From Cycas panzhihuaensis (taxonomy: Eukaryota > Cycadophyta): a stretch of DNA of 64,000 nt. Position numbers and translations under genes: made by a program. Shown here piece by piece: positions 10,250 to 26,306 of the stretch; within the stretch, counting starts at the first letter, position 1, and every line of letters starts with the position of its first letter. Location: positions 119,047,741-119,111,740 of the forward strand of contig CM041465.1 in assembly GCA_023213395.1 (NCBI GenBank), written 5' to 3'. The notes beneath the pieces were generated by a model, which did not search any database, was not told the DNA's origin, and worked only from the letters and a program-made list of their open reading frames with translations.

Positions 10250-12070
10250 TGAATATCCCTCCATAGTTAGTTATATAAACCCAAAGGGGAAAAATTTCAT
10301 CATGATCAAGGATTTCATCTTCAATAAAGATGAATTCTATTAATAAGAAGTTGTTGAAAAAGATAAAGGCAAAAGAATTATGGTTGATAAAGAACCTAAC
10401 TCAAATGGTATAAATGTACTTAATACAAGTGAAGCACATCTATACAGTTCAAATTAAAGGGTTCCAAAATGGTTGTAGAGTGGTTATAACTTTCAAGTTT
10501 CTTAAACATAAACTTTGAGAGAAGAATAAGTAGATCTCAAAGGGTAAATTTTACACTATTGTCTCACGTTATGGAGTCAAATAAGCCTTAAATTTTTAAA
10601 GAGGTAAATAGCTAAGATGAATGAAAATAAGCAATGAAAGAAGAGTATAATTCCTTAATGAAGAATGACACTTAGAAGTAGTTGATTTTCCACCAATAAA
10701 AAATGTTATTAGGATAAAATCGGTCTATAAGACATAGTACAAGTCAAATGGTTTAATCGATAAGTATAAGACACAAATTGTTACAAAGGGCTATGCTCAA
10801 GTTTAAGGCATAGATTATAATAAACCATTTGCATAAGTTACAAGGTTAGAAATAGATAAATTAATCATGGCCTTAACTACATAACAAGTTTAATAGTACA
10901 TTAGATGGATGTGAAGAGTATCTTCTTGATTGGGTATGTTGATGAAGAGATATATGTCTAACAACCTAAGCGTTTTGAAATGAAACAAAAGGAAAACAAG
11001 GTCTATAACTTAAAAAGGCCTTGTATGGAATTAAACAGGAGCCTAGAGCGTGGTACTCTAGGATTGATAAATGCTTTAAGGATAAAGGATTCTTAAGGAG
11101 CTAATTTGGCCCTAACTTATGCATAAAGTTAAGAGGAAACTCAATATTAATTTTAGGCTTATATATAGATGACCTAGTATATATTGGTAATTATGATTAT
11201 CTATCCCAAAGATTTAAGGAAGATATATAAAAATGATATAAAAATAATAGATTTGGAACTTATACATTATTTCTTAGCTATTGAAATATGGTAGGATTAG
11301 AAAGGAATATTTGTATCACAAAGGAAATATGTATTGGTTATGCTACATAAATTTAACATGTCTAGTTATAAATCACTTACAATACTAATAGAAATTAGGT
11401 TAAAATTATCAAAGTTTGAGGACTTTGAATCAGTTGATCTTACTTTTCATAGGTAGTTAATTGAGAGCCTTATTTACTTGACTTTAACTCAATCATATAT
11501 TATGTATGTACTTAATGTAATTTTTAGGTTTATACAAGAGCCTACAATAAAATATTGGAAAGTAGCCCAAAGGATTATTAGGTATCTTAGAGGAACTATT
11601 AGGTATAGATTATATTATAGGTCATAAGAGGATTGTAAGTTGATTGGTTATATAAACTCAAAATGGGTAAGTTATATAGATAGTAAGAAGTCTATTTGGG
11701 TTTATACATTTAATTTAGGTTTAGTAACAGTAGCATGGAGTTTAAAGAAATAAGCAATAGTATCTCTTTCTACTATAAAACTAGAATATAAGATAGTTGT
11801 AGTAGGACCTTGTGAGAAAGTTGGTTTAGAAGGTTACTTAAGGATTTATAATAAGAATAGATTGGTCTCAAATAAATATTTTATGATAACCAAAATACCA
11901 TCCGAATAACTAAGAATCTAGTGTTTCATGGTAAAACAAAGCACATATAAATATAACATCATTTTATTTGAGAGTTAGTACAATAAGGTAAGTTAGAATT
12001 AGTCTATTACAACACAAAGGATTATATAGTAGACATTTTCACAAAGACACTAATCAAAATAAAATTCATT
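10250..12070 (+). pseudogene. Copia II integrase tail, RT and RNase H
   Basis: The first part (YINPKGKNFIMIKDFIFNKDEFY, quoted as two halves YINPKGKNFI and MIKDFIFNKDEF) matches the integrase end, normally ..NPKxKKVIISRDVxFDE. RT follows from EAMKEEYNSLMKNDT near 10630, with a polymerase box LGLYIDDLVYIGN near 11156. RNase H ends with the copia signature VSLSTIKLEYKIVV near 11760. Many TAA/TAG and frame shifts are present. The element is about 2.9 kb, roughly half of a normal copia, because gag, protease and the integrase core are absent. Confidence 0.75.
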
Positions 12071-12121
12071 AAATTCAAGATAAGCTTGGAATCTCCCCAA
12101 ATAGGCATTATGGAGGAGAAA

Positions 12122-12363
12122 TATTAGGATGATTCCCAAATTAGGGCTATTTTCCAAATCTTTAAGGTAACACTTCTTTGGCATTTATCAACACCAAATG
12201 ATGGTGGACCTTGAGAGTTATGCTAAAATACTCTCAATCTCACCTATTTATCTATTGGGTATGAAGACCTTAATATTCAGCAATAATACCCTTTCCTCTT
12301 AGATATATTTTTATACCTTATTTTATTATTTGGGTTGCATATTTCTCCTATGAATCCCTGTAA
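12122..12363 (+). repeat. 3' LTR of Copia II (approximate)
   Basis: It starts TATTAGGATG (TG changed to TA) right after the purine tract TGGAGGAGAA (12111-12120). The right end is placed by alignment with the 5' LTR end and is approximate. Confidence 0.55.
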
Positions 12364-12429
12364 GAGTACATTATAAGAGTACCATTATGTCCCTGCAAGA
12401 TTACATAGGTTATTAGAGAGATATATTTC

Positions 12430-13715
12430 TCCTATGGGTTTTTTAAGTGTAGGGATATATAGTACATCATTGATACATCTTATTTCTCCAAAGTCTATTT
12501 AGATAGAAATATTAACTTTACCAATTATAGATCGAGTGGTAATGTCTCCAAATATGATATTGCTCTTTTTGGTATTGTCCAACTCCTTAAACCATTCTTC
12601 TCTATGTGTCATATGGGTAGAACATCCTAAGTCAATATACCAACTATCTTCTTTTTCATTTGCTATTAAATTTGATAGAAAGAGTCTCTCATTTTTTCCT
12701 TATTTTCTAATTATTGTATTAGTTGGTTTTCTTTATATTTTAGAATTTTCTTTTTAAATAATTCATTTCTAAGTGTTTAATTCTATGATAATAGGAATAT
12801 TACATTATTTCTCTACCTCTAGGACTCCTTCCTCTTTATCTTTGATTCCTACCTCTTCGACTTTATCCTCTACCTCTTCCTTAAGATCCAAAATTTTATC
12901 ATTGGCCTTGAAAATAATGTTTTTGTCCTTGTCCTTATCCTTGATGAAATTGATTTTGACCTTTATGTAACTAACCTTGACCTTCATGATATTATCTTTG
13001 ATTAAATTAATTTTGATTTTTAATATTTTGACCTCTTCCTCTAGGAGATTATCATCTTCCCCTAGAACTTTGTCCTTGAAAGATAGGCCTAATATTTACC
13101 TTAATGGTAAATATATATTCTAGAAATTTACTACTCCTATTTTTCTCTTCAATAACAAGTAACATTGTACTTAGATGATCAATTTTAAGGGTAGTTAGGT
13201 ATTTGAAAATCTCAATACTTATTGTAACAATTTCAAACCTTTTAATATCACTGACACATCTTAAGATCTTTTCTACCATCTTTTGTTCACTAATGACTTC
13301 TTCTAAGGCCCTTATTTGATTAACTAAACCTTGTACTTTAGTTATGAAGTCATTTATTCTTACATTATTATTTATACTATAGTGTTTAAATTTGCTCCTT
13401 AATGTTTAGAGTTTTAATGCAGTAGCTCCTTCGTAGGTGGTTTTCAAAGCATCCCATGCTTCCTTTGATGTAGTTACTTCACCAACCCTTGGAAAAATAT
13501 GATCCTTCAATATATAAAAGATAAATGCCAAGGCTTCATTATCTCACTTTTTATTCCCCCTTTAGATTTTCTTTTAGTCTTTAGTAGCAATAGCATCAAG
13601 TGTTCCATAACCTATTTTAATTAAGTTCCATATATCTTTTAACATAAAGATAGGTTTCATCCTTCAACTCTAATTCAAAAAATTAGTACCATTAAATTTT
13701 AGCACCATTATATTG
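12430..13715 (-). pseudogene. Copia gag-protease relic, copy A
   Basis: Reading leftward from 13715, the frame starts SNIMVLKFNGTNFLN (gag start, IP-x-F-x-G-x-N-Y/F-x-x-W type). It continues with EALAFIFYILKDHIFPRV, TTYEGATALKL, INDFITKVQGLVNQIRAL and MVEKILRCVSDIKRFE. After an Arg/Lys/Asp-rich linker (12805-12987) comes a decayed zinc knuckle near 12760-12820 (YSYYHRIKHLEMNY, where C-x2-C-x4-H-x4-C is expected). The protease follows as WYIDLGCSTHMT and YINDV-type text (CINDVLYIPTLKK) to about 12430. It has stops but few frame shifts in gag. Copy B at 42020-43620 is the same family in the same orientation. Confidence 0.85.
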
Positions 13716-14495
13716 CTTATGATAGAGGCTATCATGAAGAAATTACCTTAAAATAAACTACTTTAAAAAGTAAAGTACTTGAATAGAATACTAAAATACA
13801 CTTGAATAAGTTAATAAATGCATTTAAAAAACACAAGCAAAACTTGTCTCCCTTCAACTTTAGGACATGCACAAGTGTCCCAATTAGGACTTAACCTCTT
13901 CCACAATAAGAATTTTATATTAATGGTGATTACAAGATAAAATTTTACTAAATTTATTTAAGGTTTAACTCTTAGGAAGCCCACAAACTAGTATCAACTT
14001 TGACCATAAAAGTATTATATTAAATAACTTTAAAAAATACTTAAAAGGTCATTCACTCAATAGTGAATTAAAGAACAAACTTAACATTTTAAACAATACT
14101 AAATTATAACTTGTTATGACCAAGTTATATTTTAGAAAGTATAAGAAGGTTAAAAAATGATAAAGAGCCCTTTAGCACATACATTGTAAAGAAAATTTTT
14201 ATTAACTTTCAATCATTAAATGAGTTGTCAAATGTAAATCTAGCATAGTCTTGTGACCACTCATTTTATTTGGGTGAAAATAAAGAATACTTTGGAGCTA
14301 TAAGAACTAAAAATGGACCATGTTGGTGATAGATATCCTTGATAAAGTAGAAATAAGTGCTTAATTTGAGACATCCTCCTTGAAAAAATAGATTAGCCCT
14401 TTTAAAAAATGATTGTTTAATCACGTGAACTATTCTATATGACCTTCAAATTTGGATTTTGAGACTAAGACTACTCACTCAAATAAATGATTTGT
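13716..14495. other. Leader region of the copy A copia relic
   Basis: Non-coding and AT-rich. The first 200 bases or so align loosely with sequence right of copy B (43640-43850), so this is probably that element's 5' leader. No primer site or LTR end could be pinned down. The region ends where the Copia III LTR fragment begins. Confidence 0.4.
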
Positions 14496-14595
14496 CAAGG
14501 ATGTTATATTACATTTTGACAATGTATATTTAAGGAGTACATCTCCCCCATAATAATCAAGGGAAATTCATCACATTTTGAGTGTGAATTTAACA
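14496..14595 (+). repeat. Truncated 5' LTR of Copia III
   Basis: It aligns with 40450-40548 (TTGACAATGTATATTTAAGG..., then TCATCACxTTTxAGTGTGAA) and ends with intact AACA before the primer site. About 115 bases of the LTR's left part are missing compared with the 3' LTR, so it is truncated at the junction with the copy A leader. Confidence 0.8.
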
Positions 14596-14610
14596 TGGTA
14601 TTAGAATAGG
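14596..14610 (+). other. Primer-binding site of Copia III
   Basis: TGGTATTAGAATAGG corresponds to the initiator-Met site TGGTATCAGAGCAGG with two C/G to T/A transitions. It directly follows the LTR end. Confidence 0.85.
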
Positions 14611-15289
14611 AAAGGTCACCTCTCTGAGAAGAAACTGGATAGAACTAGAGACTAGTTGCAGACTAAAGAAAGGGTCAAGTATTAAGAAGAAATTTTAAGT
14701 GAGACACTCATCTTCTAAAGCACTCTAAGAAATTTGAAGGATACTGATTTATTTCTCTATGTACAGACATGTATGGACCTATACGAGGCTGTATGAATAA
14801 AAAATTTTAAAGTACACAGATTTTTACCAAATTTTACTAGCATGTAGATATCAATATTTTTATCATCTTTCTCCACTAGGTCAAAGTGATTTGCAGTCAT
14901 CTTCAAGCAATTTTTGCTAATCTCTCATCTACACAAGCTTGGAGAGCAAATTCAAAATTTTGACCAAATCTCTCTAATATTTTGGGTAAAATCTACTTTA
15001 ATCTTTATGTTTCATTACTGTACTCTTATTGAGATTAGTCTTAAAGAACATTTTTGAAGATTTTCTATGTTTTTGAGGTATTTTCTTAAAAACTCTTACT
15101 ACCCTCTTTTATCTTTCAGACTATTTTCTAGATAATCCAGAAATCATCTACTAAAAATAATAGTATAGTTAGACTCCTCTCAAAGAGACCATTATTTTGA
15201 GGTACTCTTTTGTCAAATTTGTATACCTACAATTCTGTACAAAAATTTGTACTATTGTACGACCATCCTCTTCATTGTTTAGTTTTAAC

Positions 15290-16250
15290 CTATTAATATT
15301 CCTAAAACAAAATAGACATGGAATCACTATTTTAGATTTAAAAGAGATAGATAAGTTGATAGATATAAATAATTATATATGGAAGAACAAAATTAAGATA
15401 TTATTAAGGTCCAAGAATGCCTAGAATATTGTTATTGGAGTAAAGAAGAGACCCAGTGATGTTGCAGCATAATCTAGCTAGGATGAAAGAGATAACACTA
15501 GAGTCATAACTCTTAAATTGTCTATTTCTGACCCTCTTTTAGTGAATGTTGCAAGGTTAAATTCTTTTGTCAAAATCTAGAAAGTCCTTGTAAATTTATA
15601 TAGTCAAAATAATCGAGCTAGAGTTATAGCTCTTAAAGAAGATTTATATAAATTAAATATGAAGGATAATGAAAGTGTCTCAGATTTCATTCATAAAGTA
15701 ACTTAAATGAGAAATCATCTCATAAGTATTGGGGCTACTACGATGGACCAAGAAATTATTGAAATGGTTACAAGTAAACATCCCAAATCTTTTAACAATT
15801 TGGTGAACTTAATAACAAACAATGATTAAATTACCAATATGTCCCTTAATACCTTGACAGGGTTGCTCATAAGATGGGAGCAAAGGAATAAAAGATATGA
15901 AGAGGGTATAGAATTAGAAGATGTTTTTTTTATTGAACTCAACTTGGGTTTAAGAAGAAGAGGACAAACACGTGGATGTGGTCATACACCTAATACTAAG
16001 AGTCAATATTATGAAATATGGTAAGAGAATAAACGATGAGGTCAATCTATTCCATCTAGAGATATAAGAGTTTGCTTCAATTACAAGAAACTAGGCCATT
16101 TCTCAAGCAATTATAGAGCTATTAATATCCACTACCATTACAGACAGTCTAGATATTATCCATACTAGTGCTTATAAAGGAAAGTTAAAATCTAGAGAGG
16201 GAAAACAACCAATAGGGAATTACAAAAAAGAACAAGCAAAGCATAATGAA
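15290..16250 (+). pseudogene. Copia III gag
   Basis: The frame shows a gag N-terminus (NNYIWKNKIKILLRS), then VIALKEDLYKLNMKDNESVS, DFIHKVT-stop-MRNHLISIG (the GAG UBN2 block) and an Arg/Gly-rich tract. The zinc knuckle reads VCFNYKKLGHFSSNYR near 16070-16120. It has C-x2-Y-x4-H-x4-Y, so two of three zinc Cys have become Tyr by G-to-A changes. Stops are TAG and TAA. Confidence 0.8.
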
Positions 16251-16289
16251 GAAGAGATAACTTTTATAGTCACTCTCACTACTAGTCTT

Positions 16290-16760
16290 AAAGACAAAGA
16301 AGTATGGTACATTAATTCAAGAGTTTCAAGGCACATGATAGGATACCAAGACTGGTTTGAATCACTCAAACCTTATTTCTCAAACAGGTCTGTTAAACTT
16401 AGAGATAAGTATCCCCTTAATATTAAAGGAATCAAGACTATAACCATTGAATTAAAAGGGGTTGCCCAAAAATTTAGTAATGTGTTGTTTATATTGGGTT
16501 TAAAAAAGAATCTTCCTTTGGCCTCTTAGCTTAAAAAAAATAATTTGAGAACCATATTTGATGAAGAAGGATATTGTTATATCTTAGATATGAAAAAGAA
16601 TATTGTTGTAATTGTAAAAGGAATAGAAAATAATGATTTGTATAGACTATTTTCTAACCCTATTATTGCCAAGAAGGATGTAAAAGTATATACTACTACA
16701 AATATTATTAATAATAAACTATTGCATTTGAAGTATGGGCATATATCTTTAGATAGATAA
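16290..16760 (+). pseudogene. Copia III protease and GAG-pre-integrase
   Basis: The protease reads VWYINSRVSRHMIG, the decayed form of W-Y-I-D-S-G-A-S-x-H-M-T; the catalytic Asp is now Asn and Gly is Arg. It continues with VLFILGLKKNLPLAS (normally VLYVPGLKKNLLSVS). GAG-pre-integrase ends with LLHLKYGHISLDR (16717-16757). Confidence 0.82.
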
Positions 16761-16789
16761 GAATAATAATGTAAACCATGAATGGTTGA

Positions 16790-17558
16790 TAGGTTTCCAA
16801 ACATTGCATTTTATCATCTTGTATATAAAGATGCTTGCTTGGTAAATAATACCATCTTCCTTTTAAGAAAAATGAATGACACATGAAAAAAAAATTAGAG
16901 TTGGTACACACTGATTTATATGGACCTATTACCCCTTCCTTAATCAATGGTGCTCATTATTTTTTAACATTTATTGATGATTTTTCTATAAAGATTTAAA
17001 TTTACTTTATTTATAATAACTCTGAAGTTTTTCAAAAGTTTAAAGAATTTAAAATAAAAGTTGAGTTAGATTTTGAATAAAAAATAAAATATATTAGATT
17101 AATTAGAGGAGGAGAATATATCTCTAATGAATTTTTGAATTATTACAAAACACATAGAATATAAAGACAGTTCACAACTCCTTATACACCACAATCTAAT
17201 GGAGTCATTAAAAGAAAAAATAGAATAATCATGGAGATGGCTCACAGCATGATTCAAGATAAGTAAGTCTCAAAGACTTACTACATAGAAGTAGTAAGTA
17301 CAACTGGTTATCTCATAAATTGAAGTCTAACATAGGCCTTAGAATGAATCACTATAGAAGAAGCATGGATTAGATAAAAACCAAATGTAAGTAATTTTAA
17401 TTTCTTTAGTTGTCAAGCATTTATTCATATACTAGATAAAAAGAGGTCTCAACTTGATCCTAAAAGCATAGAATACATAATGATATGATATAGTAAGAAT
17501 TCTAAGGCCTACAAGTATATAAACCCAAAAATAAATAAGGTCTATATATTGAGGTTAA
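16790..17558 (+). pseudogene. Copia III integrase
   Basis: Motifs in order are LELVHTDLYGPITPSL (first Asp), FLTFIDDFSIKI, GGEYISNEFLNYYKTHRI, RQFTTPYTPQSNGVIKRKNR and EEAWIR-stop-KPNVSNF. The second Asp region (xDNGGE) is altered to RLIRGGEY and the Glu of NGVxE is now Lys. It ends at NKVYILR, corresponding to the NKVxISRD stretch, exactly where the next insertion begins. Confidence 0.85.
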
Positions 17559-17878
17559 TGTTCATCACCCCACTCCTACCTTTTGTATATGTGAGTGCAC
17601 ACATGTGAAGGTAAGCCAGGTAAGGTTAAATTTAACTTAAGTTAAGAATTATTTTAATATTGTTTGAATTTTAGAGGTTGAGGAGGTTTCCCTCCTCCCT
17701 CAAACTATATATTTATTGGGGTGGCAAACCCTAGTGTCTTTTGACACCACCACTATTTTGGAAATATGTAATTCTCTTAAGAATGGATTGAATAATATGA
17801 TTTAGTTATACTTTTACTCTACAATGGATTGAATATTTCTTATTACTTTGCTCTGCCTGCATGCTTTCAAAACCTTCA
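17559..17878 (+). repeat. Lone LTR-like segment inserted in Copia III
   Basis: A 320-bp segment with TG...CA ends (TGTTCATC...CCTTCA) interrupts the integrase/RT linker and is followed at once by primer-site repeats. It contains an imperfect hairpin at about 17674-17706 (TTGAGGAGG, loop, CCTCCTCCCTCAA). No second copy exists in the window, so it is a single LTR with the primer region still attached. Codons for I-x-R are present on both sides of the insertion (TTGAGG left, AGTAGG right), but a clean 5-bp duplication is not seen. Confidence 0.6.
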
Positions 17879-18053
17879 TTTGGTATCAGAGCTTAGATTT
17901 TGGGCCTCCTTCATTTGGTATTAGAGCTAAAATTTTGGGTCTCCTTCATTTGGTATTAGAGCTTAGATTTTGGGCCTCCTTCATTTGGTATTAGAGCTTA
18001 GATTTTGGGCCTCCTTTATTTGATATCAGAGCTCAGATTTTAGGCCTCCTTCA
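17879..18053 (+). repeat. Five tandem 35-bp units, each holding a tRNA primer site
   Basis: Units are 17879-17913, 17914-17948, 17949-17983, 17984-18018 and 18019-18053. Each starts TTTGGTATYAGAGC, that is the initiator-Met primer site TGGTATCAGAGC, and continues TTAGATTTTGGGCCTCCTTCA. The last unit has TGATATC. Each unit ends CCTTCA, like the LTR just upstream. There are no spacers between units. Having five primer sites in a row is not normal for an LTR element, which has one. Confidence 0.9.
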
Positions 18054-19231
18054 TTGTATAAGTAGGAAAGTTGAATTTAATGAAGAATATATAATTGAAA
18101 ATATATTAATACATTAAGAGATTGAAGAATCACCAAAGAATATTCTCTAAGAAGAACCTCCTTTAGAAGAAATATCTGGAGTTACTTTAGAAGATATAAA
18201 AATTGAGGATGCAAGAGAGTCAGAGAGGGCAGGCTTACCTCATGAAATCTTAAACACTAAAAGAGAAGAAGTATCTCCCAAAAACTCAATTCTTTAAGAA
18301 GAAAAAAGGAAAAAAGGTACTAAAATGGTACCTTAAACTAATTAAAGAAGGAAAAAAGGATATGTTTACATACTAGATGAGGAGTCAAAGGCACTAGGCA
18401 TTATTCAGCCATATAGAACTGTAGTCCTTTAAAGAAGCAAAATAACATAAAGAATGAAAGGCTACATTGGATACAAAGATAGAATCAATTTCTAAAAATC
18501 AAACTCGAAAATTGGTCAATCTACCCAATGATAAACACATCGTTAATTATAAATGGATGTACAAAATAAAGGAAAGTCTTAATGGTAAAGTAGAATAGTA
18601 TAAGGCTAGGCTATCAGCCAAAGGCTACACCTAAGTAGTAGGAATTAATTACAAAGAAACATTCTCACCAGTAGCAAAACTAGATATTATGAGAATAATG
18701 ATAGCTCTAGCCACTCAATACAATTAAAAAATTTACTAATTAAGATAATAAGAGATATATATAAAGAGGTCTACATGAGACAATAAGAAAGATATATTAA
18801 AAAAGATCAAGAAAATCTAGTATGCAAATTGAAGAAGGCCTTGTATGGGCTAAAACAAGCTCCAAGAGCTTCGTATGCCAAGCTAGACAAGTACCTTACT
18901 CAAAATAATTTTCTCAAATGTAACTTAAACTCTTATCTATATATAAAGAAAAATAGAGGTCTAATCACAATAATTGTGCTTTATGTAAATGACATAATTC
19001 TCACAGGCAATGACACAAAATCAATAGCAAATATAAAGGTATAATTTAAAAAAGGCTTTGAAATGATAGATTTAGGACTTTTGAATTATTATCTAGGAAT
19101 ACAAGTCAATAAAAAAGAAGACTTAATCACCTTGTCTTAGAATAAATACATTAAGGACTTGTTGATAAAATTCAAAATGGAAGATTGCAATAGTTATATA
19201 ACACCCATGGAAATAAGTTATGATTTGACTT
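18054..19231 (+). pseudogene. Copia III reverse transcriptase, N-terminal part
   Basis: After an acidic linker (KVEFNEEYIIEN, SGVTLEDIKIED), RT shows HIVNYKWMYKIKES-like text, INYKETFSPVAKLDIMRIM, LKKALYGLKQAPRASYAKL, ITIIVLYVNDIILTGND and DLGLLNYYLGIQVNK. The polymerase box YVDD is YVND, a loss of a catalytic Asp through G-to-A. The VKSAFLNGEL segment is disrupted. The gene is cut at YDLT by the gypsy insertion and resumes at 39653. Confidence 0.85.
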
Positions 19232-23733
<4,502 letters not shown>

Positions 23734-23734
23734 T

Positions 23735-23752
23735 TGGCAACCATACCGAGGA
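23735..23752 (+). other. Candidate primer-binding site of Tat-like element
   Basis: TGGCAACCATACCGAGGA starts one base after the 5' LTR end. It resembles the tRNA-Asp-type site TGGCGCCGTTGCCGGGGA at about two thirds of positions, with several differences at CpG-type positions. The assignment is tentative. Confidence 0.45.
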
Positions 23753-23879
23753 TCCACTATAAGGAAATCTTAGTATCCCTTTAGTTTCCTAGTGTTAGTG
23801 CCCATTTACTTCATAATATCTCTATAGTGTATTGGGTAATCCCAACACATTTTCCTAAAGTTATTTCTTGTACTTCAGT

Positions 23880-24708
23880 AGTCCCTTAGGTAGGGTGTAG
23901 ATGCAACATTTCTCTCATCGCTTACATAGTCTCCCTCCCATAGAAGAGGAACCTATATATTCCTCTATTGCCACATCCAAACCTAGATCACTAATGGAGG
24001 GTTATCCATTTGAGTGGGCATATCACTCATATACCTCTAATTCCCATCCACAAACATCAAATCCTCTCCAAGACCTCACTTAAGAGGGTGAGGACCCCAT
24101 CTTCTACTTGGATGACTAGACACATCCATATTTCCATCCATATCCTACACATAACATAGGGGGACCTTTCTCTACAGACAACTCTCATCCCAATGAGAGG
24201 GCCCATGATGATTGTCCTTCAAGTTTTACTCAGCATGAGGATCCTCCCACCTCATATGAGTAAGCTAGAAATCCTCCTCGGGATGTGGTAGAGGCATTGA
24301 GGTAATGCTTCAAAGCTATAAGTGCCCAGCCACCTCTGAAGTGGTTGGAGCACTTCTTTCAAAGCACGGCCCCACCTTCTTCTACCCCCATTCCACCTAC
24401 TTCATCCCAACCTATGTCCTCTTAGACAATAGGATCCCTTCCTATAGTCCCTCCACCTATAAGTGTTTCCCTTATCCCAAGGGACATTCCACGGCATGTT
24501 GGTCTCCTAAATAGGGTTAAGCATGCCTTATCCTCCCCAAGCAACCATGTTGCAGTCAATTGTAGACCATGCCTCTTTAATTTGACCTCAAGTTCCCTCA
24601 TACCCTCATCCTTTGGGTCATGGAGGATCTGTACCCATGTGCCCTTTTCCATAACCTCTAGACCCTTTACCCTACATACCCCCAAGATACACATCCTAGC
24701 CTTGGGGG
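23880..24708 (+). pseudogene. Tat-like element gag, N-terminal proline-rich part
   Basis: An open stretch at 23901-24083 (LPPIEEEPIYSSIATS) is followed in other frames by Pro/Ser-rich text such as AISAQPPLKWLEHFF and IVPPPISVSLIPRDIP. The composition resembles the long disordered N-terminal region of Tat gag polyproteins; no enzymatic domain is present. It is interrupted at 24708 by the nested gypsy derivative and continues after 27354. Confidence 0.5.
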
Positions 24709-25216
24709 TGATCCAGGAGGATCTACCATATGTTTACAGGATGTAGAAAATGCTAGGCATTGGCATAACTAAAAGAGATATGGCCAAATGGTATCAAAAT
24801 TCTATGAAATTTTGTGTAAAGGGAGAAGACACATCCCACTAGATGTGTACAAAAGATGGGGTTCAGAAAATATCATTTGATTAGAGTTCAAGCCTTGTCT
24901 TTGCATAAAAATTAATCCCACAGCTAGCAGAAAAAATAGAAAATATATATTATCATTATATGAATAGAAATATGGCAAATGACATCCAAATGAGCTAAAA
25001 TTTTGAGGAAGCAGAGGAGACATCTGTTCCTATATGTGTACCAAATTTGAGCTAAATTGGAGTCCGTTAAGTTTAGTTACAAGCCGTAACTTTTAAGAAT
25101 TGCATGAAGGCCACTTGGACAGCAGAAAAACAACAAATACATATTATTATTAAATGAATAAAAATGCAGTCAAATGACATCCAAATGAGCTAAAAATTTC
25201 AAGAAGCTGAGGGGAC
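24709..25216 (+). repeat. Truncated 5' LTR of the gypsy derivative
   Basis: It aligns with the first half of 26307-27349 and breaks off at GAGGGGAC. From there the sequence continues as integrase codons G-L-P-M-T. It contains two and a fraction copies of a unit of about 190 bp. Confidence 0.88.
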
Positions 25217-26290
25217 TTCCCATGACTAGGAAGGGACATGATTATCTTTTTGTTGTTGTAGATAGGTTTAGTAAAATGATATGTCTAATACCTTGTAAGA
25301 AGATAATCACAGTGAGGCGGTTGAGTTATTCTTCGAGCATGTATGGAAGAATTTTGGCTTGCCTTCTTCCATCATTTCAGATCGGGACACTCGATTCCTT
25401 TCATCATTTTGGAAGTCACTATGGGAGATGATGGATACCAAATTGAAGAGGAGTACAAGTTTCCATCCTCAAACGGATGGACAAACCAAGTAGTGAATGT
25501 AACTTTGGTACATCTATTGAGGGATACAATTCCAAGCATCCAAAGACTTGGGATGAATCATTGGCTTTTCTACAATTTGCTTTTAATAGAGCAATGCATG
25601 TATCACACTCTAAAGCACCTTTTGAAGTTTGTTTGGGATACTTACCTCAAAGTCCATTTGACTTAGAGTTTTCCATGCAAGCTAAGGAAGGATCCGACAA
25701 AGAGAAGGAGGAGCTTGACAAGGCATCAAGATACTTGGAGAAGATCCAGAGCTACCACAAAGAAGTACATGATCAACTTCTAAGGACTCAACAAAAGTAC
25801 AAGGAAAGACATGACAAGCATAGGCAAGAGTGTACTTTCTAAGAAGGAGATTTAGTATGGTTATACTTGAGCAAGGAGAGGTTAAAAGGAGAAGGTAAGA
25901 AACTCAAACCTATAAGGTATGGACCATTTAAGATTTTGAGAAAAGTAGGTGGCAATGCTTTCCAACTTGATCTTCCACCTTATATGCAAATATATTCAGT
26001 AGTAAATGCTGAATAATTAAAACTCTTTGAGCCCTCCATGCTAGATGAGGAATAGGACCAGTTCACTTTACCTTCAGTTGATGATTTGTATTTGGAAAGT
26101 GAGGAGCCTCTCAAGGAAGATTGTATCTTGGAGAGAAAATCTACCAAAACAAGACATAAGACACATGAATCTTTCAGGATTGGAGTAGCAGGGCAATTGC
26201 CTAGTAAGGCCAAGTGGTTTAATAGGCAACAAGGAGAACAACACTTCCCCCATCTCCAATTCTAAGCCAAAGAGGAGTTGGCTATTTTCC
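25217..26290 (+). pseudogene. Gypsy integrase C-terminal two thirds
   Basis: It begins inside integrase at [22 protein letters not shown], so the first catalytic Asp just upstream is lost. [15 protein letters not shown] holds the second Asp. [10 protein letters not shown] follows, and a single-base deletion falls in the codon of the third catalytic residue (Glu of T-E-V-V-N). A second frameshift is near 25521. From 25530 the frame is open to 25842: NSKHPKTWDESLAFLQFAFN and YLEKIQSYHKEVHDQLLRTQ, then EGDLVWLYLSKERL and a GPY/F-type motif (IRYGPFKILRKVGGNAFQL). The tail (LPSKAKWFNRQQGEQHFPHL) resembles the end of chromovirus polyproteins. Few stops compared with neighbours suggest a younger age. 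Confidence 0.88.
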
Positions 26291-26306
26291 AAGGAAGGGG
26301 GAGCCA

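Noticed and set aside
17879-18053. CRISPR-like repeat array
   Set aside because: The units are contiguous with no unique spacers and each contains a tRNA primer site next to an LTR; the setting is a plant retrotransposon.
19227-19231. Target duplication for the Tat-like gypsy (GACTT left, AACAC at 39648-39652)
   Set aside because: Only two of five bases agree; too weak even allowing for decay.
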